The translations under genes and the position numbers were made by a program. A model generated the notes under the pieces. It worked only from the letters and a program-made list of their open reading frames with translations. It was not told the origin of the DNA and did not search any database. This document shows, one piece after another, positions 24,297 through 32,989 of a stretch of DNA of 64,000 nt; within the stretch, counting starts at the first letter, position 1, and each line of letters begins with the position of its first letter. The DNA is from G963556115 sp963675945 (GTDB lineage Bacteria > Planctomycetota > SZUA-567): contig OY780932.1 of the NCBI GenBank assembly GCA_963675945.1, forward strand, positions 3,162,001 through 3,226,000, given 5' to 3'.

Positions 24297-25790
24297 TTAA
24301 TCCAACCAGTTCTTGAGCGCTGAGATACTATAATCAAGGAGATAGTCGACCCTGGCCGGAGAGTCTGCCTCAACATAGCACCTCAGCTCCGGCGCATTAC
24401 CGCTCGCTCGAAAATGCACAATATCAGAGTTTTCAAAGGTCATCCGCATTCCATCAGTAAGGTCAACAAAACTCATCTGCCCCAGTTCGGGCAGTATCTG
24501 ATCAATCATTTCCTGCCCGGCAGCAACAAGCTCAGCAATCTTCTGACTACTATACTCACTCGAAATCCCCTGAAGCCGGTCACTGGCACTTATGCGTGCA
24601 GGCAACCATTTTATCAGCTCGGATATCGGCAAGCCAAATTTTTTGACCAGGCCCAGAATAGAGAGTTGAACAATCATGGCATCACGGGTCGGCAGTGGTT
24701 CAAGCGTATTTCCAAATATTCTCACCGGTGACATCTGTAAGAACCCGCCATTAGCTTCATAACCGACCACCGCCAAATCCTTATGACGCTGATATAGCTT
24801 CTCCAGTACCGCAATCACATATGGCGAACCGATCATTGTCCTCTCAACAATATCAAATTTCTCACAGAGTTCGACTGCAGTATTACTGCTTACCGGAGTA
24901 ACCACACAATCAGCCCCAAGATAATCAGCAGTAAGAATACCGGCAATATCACCTCTAAGCCAGTTTCCATATTCATCACTGATCAATGGCCGGTCACTAT
25001 CTCCATCCGTAGAGATAATCGCATCAAGAGTATGCTCTCTGGCAAAGTTCTGTGCCAACGTCACATCCTCTTCTCTAATCGCCTCGGTATCGACCGGTAT
25101 AAAAGTATCACTGCGCTGTAACGGAAGCACCACCGCCCCAAGACGGGCTAAGACCAGGTTCATAATATCCCGTCCAACCGCAGAGTGCTGATAAACCCCG
25201 ATAGTCATCCCCTTGAGAAAATCAGTAGGAAATGCCTGGAGCCAGCGATCAATATACCCAACCCGCGCCCCACTGTCTACCCGCCCCAGAACATCACAAG
25301 CATCACGAAACATTCCCGCCCCGTCAAATATATCAGGGATAACCACGACCTGCTCTTTGATTGCCAATTCATCATCCTTGAGAATCTCACCCAGAGCGGT
25401 ATTATATTTAATCCCATTTCTATCACAAGGAATATGACTTCCCGTCACCATCACCGCCGGTATCATATTCTTTATTCCATACAGTGCAACCGCCGGAGAC
25501 GGAATATCGCCAGAATTTATTACCTCCAGCCCCGCATCCCGGACAGCCCTGGCCACGGCCTGCATGATACGTGGCGTACTGGGTCTAAGATCGCCGGCAA
25601 TAGCGATAGCGGAAAGGGAGAATGCAGTATGCTTTTTAAGCCAGGCGTTACGCAAATACTGAATAAACCCCATAGTATAGGCATAACAGACCATATCGGT
25701 CATATCCACAACCAGCCCCCTCGCCCCACTCGTACCAAACTTCACCATAGAACTCTGCATAAGCTCAGATATCTGTATTTTTGTTCCCAT
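24297..25790 (-). CDS. phosphomannomutase/phosphoglucomutase family enzyme
   Basis: 497 residues from the ATG at 25790 (MGTKIQISELM), chosen because GTGGAGA lies just before it; an upstream ATG at 25832 lacks a site. Alpha-D-phosphohexomutase features: KFGTSGARGLV near the N-terminus, the phosphoserine loop VMVTGSHIPCDRNG (the serine follows TG, a subgroup of the usual TASHNP), the metal loop STDGDSDRPL, the sugar-binding EANGGF, and the phosphate-binding RASGNAPELRCYVE. It interconverts hexose 1- and 6-phosphates for polysaccharide or glycogen metabolism. The exact sugar is not shown. Confidence 0.85.
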   Translation of the reverse strand: MGTKIQISELMQSSMVKFGTSGARGLVVDMTDMVCYAYTMGFIQYLRNAWLKKHTAFSLSAIAIAGDLRPSTPRIMQAVARAVRDAGLEVINSGDIPSPAVALYGIKNMIPAVMVTGSHIPCDRNGIKYNTALGEILKDDELAIKEQVVVIPDIFDGAGMFRDACDVLGRVDSGARVGYIDRWLQAFPTDFLKGMTIGVYQHSAVGRDIMNLVLARLGAVVLPLQRSDTFIPVDTEAIREEDVTLAQNFAREHTLDAIISTDGDSDRPLISDEYGNWLRGDIAGILTADYLGADCVVTPVSSNTAVELCEKFDIVERTMIGSPYVIAVLEKLYQRHKDLAVVGYEANGGFLQMSPVRIFGNTLEPLPTRDAMIVQLSILGLVKKFGLPISELIKWLPARISASDRLQGISSEYSSQKIAELVAAGQEMIDQILPELGQMSFVDLTDGMRMTFENSDIVHFRASGNAPELRCYVEADSPARVDYLLDYSISALKNWLD

Positions 25791-25889
25791 ATTCTCTCCA
25801 CTGGTCAATATAGTTAAACTATAATTATGCAAATTTACTCAGGTAAAATCAAGGCAATCATTATTATCAATTTTATCCGTAAATATTCT

Positions 25890-25918
25890 TTGCAACCCGG
25901 ATGAAAAACCCGTATATT
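25890..25918 (+). promoter_or_regulatory. sigma-70 promoter of the PIN-PhoH gene
   Basis: TTGCAA at 25890-25895, 17-base spacer, TATATT at 25913-25918, 66 bases before the start codon. Confidence 0.6.
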
Positions 25919-25984
25919 ACATTTGTGATCATTATTGTGTTACTCTTTTTCTATAAATCTGCAGCTTAGAAAGAATCACAGACT

Positions 25985-27313
25985 ATGAAAAAAACATTTG
26001 TTCTGGATACCAACATACTCTTACACAATCCTGAAGCACTCTCCTTATTCGAAGACAACACAATAGTACTGCCCATAACCGTTATCGAAGAACTTGATAA
26101 GTTTAAAACCAATAGTGACGAACTCGGCCGTAACTCACGTTATGTAATCCGTGAATTGGATCGTCTACGCAAAATTGGCGATCTCAGCCAAGGGGTACGT
26201 ACTGAACGTGGTGGCCAAATTATCATCTATCTTGAGAAGAACCTGATCTCCGAGACCGGGCTCAACCGCATCACTGCCGACAATCAGATTATCGGCGTTG
26301 CCTACCACCTCTTTCGCAAAAGCAAGGAGACCAACCCTGAAGAAAAGGTTATCTTTGTCTCCAAAGACATCAATTGCCGGGTAAAAGCTTCCGTGCTGGG
26401 GATTGAGAGCCAGGATTTTGAGAGTCAGAAGATTAATATTGATGAACTGTACACTGGCCTAACCAATGTAAATGTTAGCAGCGCCGCTATTGACGACCTG
26501 CATCATGATCACGAACTTGAGATCGACGCAGATAATCTATATCCCAATGAATTTGTCCTCCTCCACTCCCTTGACGACCCCCAGAAGACCGCCCTGACCC
26601 GACATACGTCTTACGGCGTCCTCAAAAAAATCAACGAAAAACCCACCCGTTGTTATACCATTCGCTCGCGGAGTAAAGAACAGCAGATGGCTCTGGATCT
26701 CCTGCTGGATCCCAGTATCCAACTGGTCACGCTAGTAGGTAAAGCCGGTAGCGGCAAGACACTTTTAGCTCTGGCTGCAGGCATGGAGATGGTCATTGAA
26801 AACAGCGCCTATGACAAAATCTCAGTATCGCGTCCAATCATCCCGATGGGCAAGGATATCGGCTACCTTCCGGGAACCAAGGATGACAAACTCAATCAAT
26901 GGATGCAACCGATCTTTGACAATCTCACTTATCTTCTCAGCAAGAAGGAGAATGAACTCGACTCCCTCGCGGCTCACCGTGAGGTAGATAATTTTATCTC
27001 CGCCGGTGACATCGAACTCGAGGCTCTTACCTACATTCGCGGTCGCTCAATCCCCAGACAGTATGTTATTGTCGATGAGGCTCAGAATCTTACCCCACAC
27101 GAGATCAAGACCATTATCAGTCGCGCCGGTGAAGGCACCAAGATGGTTCTTACCGGTGACCCGCAACAGATAGACAGCCCATACCTTGACGCCGAGAGTA
27201 ATGGACTGACCTATGCGGTTGAACGCTTGAAAAACTCCCCACTACATGGTCATATCACTTTGAAACGTAGTGAACGCAGCCCGCTGTCAGAGATTGCCGC
27301 CGAACTTCTCTAA
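25985..27313 (+). CDS. PIN-PhoH (PhoH2/YlaK-type) ribonuclease-helicase
   Basis: 442 residues. Residues 1-150 are a PIN nuclease domain, with the acidic start FVLDTNILLHN (D8) and VIEELDKFK; residues 230-442 are a PhoH ATPase with Walker A GKAGSGKT (252-259) and Walker B YVIVDEAQNLTPHE. PhoH2 proteins are RNA-dependent ATPases that unwind and cleave RNA. No antitoxin-like gene precedes it. A terminator follows 35 bases after the stop. Confidence 0.9.
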   Translation: MKKTFVLDTNILLHNPEALSLFEDNTIVLPITVIEELDKFKTNSDELGRNSRYVIRELDRLRKIGDLSQGVRTERGGQIIIYLEKNLISETGLNRITADNQIIGVAYHLFRKSKETNPEEKVIFVSKDINCRVKASVLGIESQDFESQKINIDELYTGLTNVNVSSAAIDDLHHDHELEIDADNLYPNEFVLLHSLDDPQKTALTRHTSYGVLKKINEKPTRCYTIRSRSKEQQMALDLLLDPSIQLVTLVGKAGSGKTLLALAAGMEMVIENSAYDKISVSRPIIPMGKDIGYLPGTKDDKLNQWMQPIFDNLTYLLSKKENELDSLAAHREVDNFISAGDIELEALTYIRGRSIPRQYVIVDEAQNLTPHEIKTIISRAGEGTKMVLTGDPQQIDSPYLDAESNGLTYAVERLKNSPLHGHITLKRSERSPLSEIAAELL

Positions 27314-27346
27314 CCTCCTGCTACCAGTATTTAATTTAAACATAAT

Positions 27347-27377
27347 GAACAACCAGAAACCCGGTTGTTCTTTTTTT
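27347..27377 (+). terminator. rho-independent terminator of the PIN-PhoH gene
   Basis: GAACAACC and GGTTGTTC pair perfectly with an eight-base loop, followed by TTTTTTT. Confidence 0.92.
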
Positions 27378-27454
27378 CCAGCATTGCGCAGTCTTTCCCT
27401 AACTCTCAGCACACCAGGTTCACCTTACCCATCATGCCCAGGATAACGTATAAT

Positions 27455-28871
27455 AAGTTTCGCAAATTCAATCAGCGGTTTTGAAATGATAAAAGAAAGT
27501 CCTCCTATTGTCAGCCGGACACCGGTCTTGACGATAGGAAAAATAACCAAACCTTTATATGGAGGACTTTGTTATGAATTTTAGGAATGATTTAAATGTT
27601 AATTCTGTATCGTCTGAAAACAGCAGTAAGCTTGAGTCAAAAATTATTCACATCAATGAAAATATGATCAAAGATCATCTGGGAAAAATTGTCAAAGGAA
27701 CAATTGAAGAAACTCTAAACGCTCTACTTGACGAAGAAGCAGATAGATTATGCGGTGCAAAATTGTATGAGCGAAGTTAGAACAGGGTTGATTATCGTTG
27801 TGGTAAGAGAGATAGAACACTACAAACCTCATCGGGAACGGTAAATCTAAAAGTTCCTAAGCTGAGAACTCTGCCTTTTGACAGTGCAATTATTGAGATG
27901 TATCTGGCTGGAGTCTCTGTCAGAAGAGTCGAAGATATTACCGAAGCTCTCTGGGGTGAGAAGGTCAGTGCCGGAACAGTAAGTAATCTGAATCAGAAAG
28001 CTTATAGCAAGATTGAGGAATGGCGTAAGCAACCGATCACGGGCAGGTATATCTATGTCGCTTTAGATGGTATGTGGTTTAAAAGATGCTGGAGAAGTGA
28101 AGTAAAGAAAGTATCTGTTCTTGTTGCTGTTGGCATTGATGAGCATGGCTATAAAAGAATACTGAGAGTAGCTGAAGGATGTAAAGAGGACAAGGAAAGC
28201 GGGCTGACATTTCATAAATACCTGAAAGATCGTGGACTAAAATCATCTGAACTTGTAACGAGAGATAACTGCCTGAACTTTACAGGCGCACTTGCAGAGA
28301 TCTACCCTGAAGCAGACTGGCAGCGGTGTACAGTTCATTGGTATAGAAATATTCTCAAGGATGTTCCTAAAAGCAAGGTCAAAGAAGTCGCGGCGATGCT
28401 CAAGGCGATTCATGCTCAGGAAGACAAAGACGCTGCTCTACAGAAGAGAGATCTGGTAGTGGAGAAGCTATACAAGATAAAACTTGGCAAGGCATCAAAA
28501 CATGTCGCTGAGAGTGCAGCAGAAACGCTTAGCTATATGAAATACCCAAGTACTCATTGGAAGAAGATCAGAACTAATAATCCTTTGGAACGAGTAATCC
28601 GTGAGATCAGGAGGCGAACGAGAGTAATTGGAGCATTTCCAGATGGTAATAGTGCTTTAATGCTAGTAGCAGCAAGGTTACGTCATATAGCCGGGACTAA
28701 ATGGGGCGCAATGAGGTATTTAAAGATGGATAAGTATTTTGAGCAGGAAAAAGAGAAGCGATTAAGCAAAGAAAGTAGTAATGCGGGCTAGTGCCAACTT
28801 TTACCGGATTACCTCTATAGGGGTAATAGCTTTGACTTTCTTTTATCTCTGAAAACTAATTTGCGAAACTT
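27455..28871 (+). mobile_element. IS256-family insertion sequence, decayed
   Basis: Matching inverted ends flank the transposase: AAGTTTCGCAAATT at 27455-27468 and its complement at 28858-28871, with a second inner match GATAAAAGAAAGTC (27488-27501) and its complement (28834-28847). The right end may extend to about 28883 (GACACTACC), which has no partner on the left, so the left end may be clipped. I see no target duplication. A strong hairpin at 27504-27538 precedes the transposase and could block incoming transcription. Confidence 0.75.
27574..28791 (+). pseudogene. IS256-family transposase interrupted by an amber stop
   Basis: The frame begins at the ATG at 27574 behind GGAGG, runs to an in-frame TAG at 27778-27780, and continues in the same frame through NRVDYRCGKRDRTLQ to 28791. 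The continuation is a typical Mutator/IS256 transposase: MYLAGVSVRRVEDITEALWG, VALDGMWFKR (first Asp), ADWQRCTVHWYRN, and TNNPLERVIREIRRRTRVIGAFPDG. Relatives have SEER or similar where the TAG stands, so a single base change explains it. Relatives as I recall them also have about 15 residues (ERYRRRESSVEEALIE) between PFDSAIIE and MYLAG that are missing here, suggesting an in-frame deletion between two similar IIE/LIE segments. Not active unless the amber is read through. Confidence 0.85.
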
Positions 28872-29056
28872 TCTTGACACTACCTAATTGTACCAAACAG
28901 GGTCAATCGGGGGCAATTATTGGTAACGTTTTTGGTAACACTTCTACCCTCTGTTGAGTGGACTTTTTCTTGGTTCCGAAAATACTCTGATTTCTTCATT
29001 AAAGTGGTCTAATCTGTCAAGACAATAAATCAGGTTGTTTAAGGTGGAAACTAAAT

Positions 29057-29105
29057 CTTGCAGTAATGGAGCGCAGGGCGTAGCCCGGAGCAGAATTACT
29101 GCAAG
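29057..29105. repeat. long imperfect hairpin inside the IS3 end
   Basis: CTTGCAGTAAT (29057-29067) pairs perfectly with ATTACTGCAAG (29095-29105), enclosing GC-rich GGAGC/GCCCGG arms. It lies between the orfB stop and the left inverted repeat. Confidence 0.6.
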
Positions 29106-29116
29106 GGCGGTAACTT

Positions 29117-29948
29117 CTACGCCGCATCATTACTCTTCCCTCTCTCGCTAAAATATACTTCACGCGGTGTACGCTTACTCAGACTGGAATGCCTTCTTTC
29201 ATTGTTGTAATACTCAAAATATTTATCTAACGCATCATACGCTGCAAAATAGTTCTTATACTCAGTCAAATAGACTTCTTCATACTTCACTGTACGCCAG
29301 AGCCGTTCGATCATTATATTATCAAACGCTCTGCCCTTACCGGACATGCTTATCCAGATCCTATTCTCTTTCAGCACTTCAGTAAAGTCATTGCTCGTAT
29401 ATTGGCTACCCTGATCTGTATTGAAAATCAATGGCTTTGACTCTTAAAAGAGCATTCTTCAGTGCGCTTACACAGAAGCTGCTGTCCATTACCATAGAAA
29501 GCTCCCATGAAATCACATAGCGACTATACCAGTCCATTACAGCAGTAAGATATGCATTGCCGTGGCGGAGTGGAATATAGGTTATATCGCTCACCCAGAC
29601 CTGATCAGCTTTATTGATTTTCATATCACGTAGCAGATACGGATATACTTTATGCTCTTGATTTTTAGCAGTGAAACGTTTCTTAGGGTATATCGCCTGT
29701 AAGCCCATCTCCCGCATCAAGCGTCTGACTTTATGCCGTCCAATTTTAAAACCAACCCTTCTCAAGTCTTCAGTGATTGTGCGAGAACCTTTAAAAGGAT
29801 GCTTGATAAAGAGATCATCAATTACCTTCTTAATTTCAAAATCCTGCTTATTCTCAGCTTGTGATTTATAATAATAGGCTGAGCGAGAGATTTCTAAGAG
29901 TTCGCATTGCCTGGAGACAGACAACTTTGATTTATTTGGTTCAATCAT
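29117..29948 (-). pseudogene. IS3 transposase OrfB with a frameshift
   Basis: The upstream part starts at the ATG at 29948 (MIEPNKSKLSVSRQCELLEISRSAYYY) and includes the HTH_21 region and the first catalytic Asp in VWVSDITYIPL. The remaining DDE residues are in another frame from about 29431: FNTDQGSQYTS (second Asp) and IMIERLWRTVKYEEVY (Glu), ending at 29117. One base is missing or added between about 29400 and 29445. All three acidic residues exist, so the element was functional before the frameshift. Confidence 0.88.
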
Positions 29949-29961
29949 GTTGCGTTTTTCC

Positions 29962-30246
29962 TCAACCGAGGAGCTCGTCAGATTTTTTTTTAAGCCAGTC
30001 GTTCTCGATTTTCAAACGACCAATTTGCTCATACAGTTTTGCCTTTTCATCTTCATCTTTAACAACTTTTTTCTTACGCTTATCTGAGAAAATATCGGGA
30101 AGTCCCTCAAGCATGGATTTCTTCCATTGCCTAATCTGGTTGGGGTGAACCTCAAATTTTGCAGCCAGCTCTGCGACAGACCGATCACCTTTAATCGCTT
30201 GCAAAGCAACTTTTGCTTTAAAATCAGCCGTAAAACTCTTTCTCAT
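29962..30246 (-). CDS. IS3-family OrfA (HTH protein)
   Basis: 94 residues: MRKSFTADFKAKVALQAIKGDRSVAELAAKFEVHPNQIRQW is the HTH_8-type start, shown here only to name the motif region 1-41, followed by a leucine-zipper-like coiled coil (EQIGRLKIENDWLKKK). The run of nine A (minus strand, complement of 29983-29991) near the end is the usual slippery place, but from here OrfB is reached by a +1, not a -1, shift. Intact by itself. Confidence 0.85.
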   Translation of the reverse strand: MRKSFTADFKAKVALQAIKGDRSVAELAAKFEVHPNQIRQWKKSMLEGLPDIFSDKRKKKVVKDEDEKAKLYEQIGRLKIENDWLKKKSDELLG

Positions 30247-30317
30247 GGATAATTCCTTTCTCTATTAATACTATCGGAAAAATCCACCTTATTCAACTGT
30301 CCAGTTTTATTAGACCA

Positions 30318-30814
30318 TTATACATCGCATTTTCAAGATTTTCTATCGCGACATATAGTCTTAGTGCATAAGGCATTTACAACCTCTTCATTCAGGTCTT
30401 CAATAGATAGGTGTGTATAGTATTCCATAGGCAGCTGAACTTTAACGTAAGCTATGCATATATTCTTTAATTTAGTTCAGGCTCTTTGTTGCTATCCCCC
30501 TAATAGATATTGAATAATACGATTAATTCTATTCTGATTGTTAGTGTAATTTTATTCAAATAAATTTGCAATATTGTCTCATCATAAATGATTTAAAATT
30601 ACCAATTAAAAAATTTGTCCGCTATTTTGGTAATTTTAAAAAAATATATAAAAACTATAATTCTTATAATATCAAATAGATAAGTTAAAGTTTACATTGG
30701 AAATTACTAGTATCACAATTGATGCTTATAAAATAAAATTGACTAAGAAAAATAATGAAGTAATCATTAAGTATAACGTTTTAGTAAATCGTTATACCAA
30801 ATCTAAGGATTAAA
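30318..30814. other. AT-rich leader region of the ribose-type cassette
   Basis: About 500 bases, very AT-rich, between the IS3 end and the lacI-type gene. No gene recognised before the promoter and operator near 30739-30797. Confidence 0.4.
30739..30797 (+). promoter_or_regulatory. promoter and operator-like inverted repeat of the first LacI-family gene
   Basis: TTGACT at 30739-30744 with TAATCA at 30761-30766 (16-base spacer). Just downstream is the inverted repeat GTATAACG-N11-CGTTATAC (30771-30797), whose position over the start site suggests autorepression by the LacI-type protein encoded 18 bases later. Confidence 0.55.
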
Positions 30815-31828
30815 ATGAAAATTACAATAAAAGAAATTGCAAAGCAATGCAATGTTTCTGTTACTACAGTTTCAAGAGTGATTAACAATAAAGTTGAAAA
30901 TATTGGCAAGAAAACTGTATGCAAAGTTCAAGATAAGATCAAAGAATTAAACTTTAAACCAAACTCAATAGCTCGTAGTATGATTACAGGAAAATCTAAT
31001 ACCATTGGACTTGTTATTCCAGATGTACGTAACCCTTTCTTCTCGGAACTAGCCAAAGGCGTTGAAGATTTTATGAACGACCAGAATTATGGAGTATTAC
31101 TTTGCAATACTGATGGTTCGTTAATAAAAGAAGAACAATATATCAACTTGTTACAAGGTAAGTCTGTTGATGGGGTCATTTTTACAACTCAAAACAATAT
31201 TGAATCTGAAAAATACTTTCTTGACGCCATAGAAAAGACCCCAGTTGTTTTAGTAGAAAGATACCTCAAAGGAAAATCCAATATACCTGGAGTTTATGTC
31301 CAAAATGAAATAGGAGCCGAATTGATGTGCAATTTTATTTTAGAAAGAGGCTACTCTAAAATTGCTTGCATAACTGGACCAATGCATACCACAAACTCAA
31401 AATTACGACTAAAAGGATATAAAACAGCACTGCGAAATGCGGGGTTAAAAGTTGATAATAAAATTATTGTTGAAGGTAATTATCATTATGAAAGCGGCTA
31501 TGACTTGATGAAAAAGCTTTATGATGATCAAAGGGGAAAATTCGATGCAGTTTTTGCATGCAATGACATAATGGCATATGGAGCATATAAATTTTTAAAA
31601 GATAATAATATCTCTGTTCCTGATGACCTTGCCTTAGCAGGTTTCGATAATATGACTTTTTTTGATGTTTTTGAGCCAAAATTAACCACAATAAATCTAC
31701 CTGCACAGGAAATGGGAAAAAAAGCGTCTAAAATGTTATTTGATATTATAACAAATCATGAATGTGAAAGTAACAGCTATGAATTTAAGGTTGAGCTTGT
31801 TGATAATGGTAGCGTTGGCTGCAAATAA
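30815..31828 (+). CDS. LacI-family transcriptional regulator of the ribose-type cassette
   Basis: 337 residues. The LacI HTH is at the N-terminus (TIKEIAKQCNVSVTTVSRVIN), followed by the hinge (FKPNSIARSMITGKS) and a periplasmic-binding-protein-like sensor domain (TIGLVIPDVRNPFFSELAKGVED; CNDIMAYGAYKFL; LAGFDNMTFFDVFEPKLTTI). It would bind the operators near 30771 and 31884 and release on binding a sugar. Codon use and AT richness match the following genes and differ from the rest of the window. It stands just before the transporter operon on the same strand. Confidence 0.9.
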   Translation: MKITIKEIAKQCNVSVTTVSRVINNKVENIGKKTVCKVQDKIKELNFKPNSIARSMITGKSNTIGLVIPDVRNPFFSELAKGVEDFMNDQNYGVLLCNTDGSLIKEEQYINLLQGKSVDGVIFTTQNNIESEKYFLDAIEKTPVVLVERYLKGKSNIPGVYVQNEIGAELMCNFILERGYSKIACITGPMHTTNSKLRLKGYKTALRNAGLKVDNKIIVEGNYHYESGYDLMKKLYDDQRGKFDAVFACNDIMAYGAYKFLKDNNISVPDDLALAGFDNMTFFDVFEPKLTTINLPAQEMGKKASKMLFDIITNHECESNSYEFKVELVDNGSVGCK

Positions 31829-31883
31829 CACTATCAACTCTTCGGTATTTTACACAGTAAATTAACATAAACATTTGTTTTAT

Positions 31884-31911
31884 TTATTTAGTAAAACGTT
31901 TTACTAAATAA
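31884..31911 (+). promoter_or_regulatory. 28-base perfect palindrome, LacI-type operator of the rbs-like operon
   Basis: A perfect palindrome centred on CG (core TTTAGTAAAACG and its mirror), the symmetric CpG centre typical of LacI-family operators. It lies 33 bases before the permease ATG. The core resembles the sequence ACGTTTTAGTAAA inside the inverted repeat before the regulator gene at 30771-30797. Confidence 0.75.
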
Positions 31912-31944
31912 TAATGAGAGAAATAGGTAGAGAGAGAGAGTAGT

Positions 31945-32943
31945 ATGGATAATGATAACGCTATAGACAAAGCAAAAAAACAGAAGTGGACTGAAAAAAC
32001 AAATATGAGAGAATTTGGGGTACTAATTGCTTTAATTGTACTGATAATTTTATTCTCGTTAAGTTCGCCATTTTTCTTAAAAATTAATAATCTTTTAAAT
32101 ATTTTACGCCAAATTTCACTTCTAGGAATAATTTCCATGGGTATGACTATGGTTATTGTTTGCGCAGAAATAGATTTATCGGTAGGAGCCATATATGGTG
32201 CCGCTGCTACAGTTTGTGGATTAATTCTCACTAATGGTGGCTCAGTTGTAATGAGTGTAACTGCCGGAATTATTGTAGGAATTTTGTTTGGTTTACTTAA
32301 TGGTGTCCTAACAACTTATGGTAAAATTCCTGCTTTAATTGTAACTCTAGGCATGATGAACGTTGCACGTGGAGCATCATTAATACTAAGTAATGCCAGA
32401 GTTATTTCACTTTCTAAAAGAACAGTAGAAACAGAAGGGCTGAAAGACTTTTTATATCTAGGTCAAGGCAAAATATTTGAAATTCCAATAATAAGTATTA
32501 TTTTTATTATAGTAGTAATTGCCGCAAATTTGATTTATTCTAAAACTATCTTAGGATTTAGAATGAGAGCAGTCGGTGGAAATGAGTTAGCAGCAAAAGC
32601 AGCAGGTATCAACAAGAACTTAAACAAGATTATTGCTTTTGTTATAACCGGTTTCGTCTGTGCAATAGCAGGAGTTTTGAATCTTTCATTCTTAGCTAAT
32701 GTTCAAGGAACAACTGGAACTGGACTTGAACTTGATGTAATTGCTGCAGTTATTATTGGCGGAACGTCACTAAGTGGAGGTGAAGGAACAATTATCGGAA
32801 CACTTATTGGTGTACTAATAATGGGTGTATTAAAAAATGGAATTATTTTACTTGGTGTTTCTCCTTTCTTTCAAATGTTAATTATTGGTATTGTTATTAT
32901 TGCTGCTGTAGCTATTGATATGTGGTCTCGTAAAAAAGCATAA
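31945..32943 (+). CDS. rbsC: ribose-type ABC transporter permease
   Basis: 332 residues, about eight to ten membrane segments, BPD_transp_2 family. The MTMVIVCAEIDLSVGAIYG motif and the GTSLSGGEGTIIGTLIGVLIMGVLKNGI ending region are characteristic of RbsC/XylH/AraH permeases; the latter is quoted only as GTSLSGGEGT. It forms the membrane channel with the ATPase encoded next. The first cistron after the palindromic operator. Substrate ribose is inferred from rbsK and rbsD downstream. Confidence 0.85.
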   Translation: MDNDNAIDKAKKQKWTEKTNMREFGVLIALIVLIILFSLSSPFFLKINNLLNILRQISLLGIISMGMTMVIVCAEIDLSVGAIYGAAATVCGLILTNGGSVVMSVTAGIIVGILFGLLNGVLTTYGKIPALIVTLGMMNVARGASLILSNARVISLSKRTVETEGLKDFLYLGQGKIFEIPIISIIFIIVVIAANLIYSKTILGFRMRAVGGNELAAKAAGINKNLNKIIAFVITGFVCAIAGVLNLSFLANVQGTTGTGLELDVIAAVIIGGTSLSGGEGTIIGTLIGVLIMGVLKNGIILLGVSPFFQMLIIGIVIIAAVAIDMWSRKKA

Positions 32944-32989
32944 CTTTTTTATTGAGTAATTTTACTAATGAAAATAAATAGGGAATAAA

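Larger units (their letters stand above)
29005..30317 (-). mobile_element. IS3-family insertion sequence, decayed
   Basis: Inverted ends TGGTCTAAT at 29005-29013 and its complement at 30309-30317, beginning TG and ending CA as in IS3, with further inner similarity (AAGGTGGA on both sides). Inside are orfA and a frameshifted orfB on the minus strand. No clear target duplication is seen. Confidence 0.8.

Noticed and set aside
27778..27780. TAG as a recoded codon (pyrrolysine or suppressor)
   Set aside because: TAG ends rpoZ normally in this window, and no pyl genes or recoding signal are seen; a decayed transposase is the simpler explanation.
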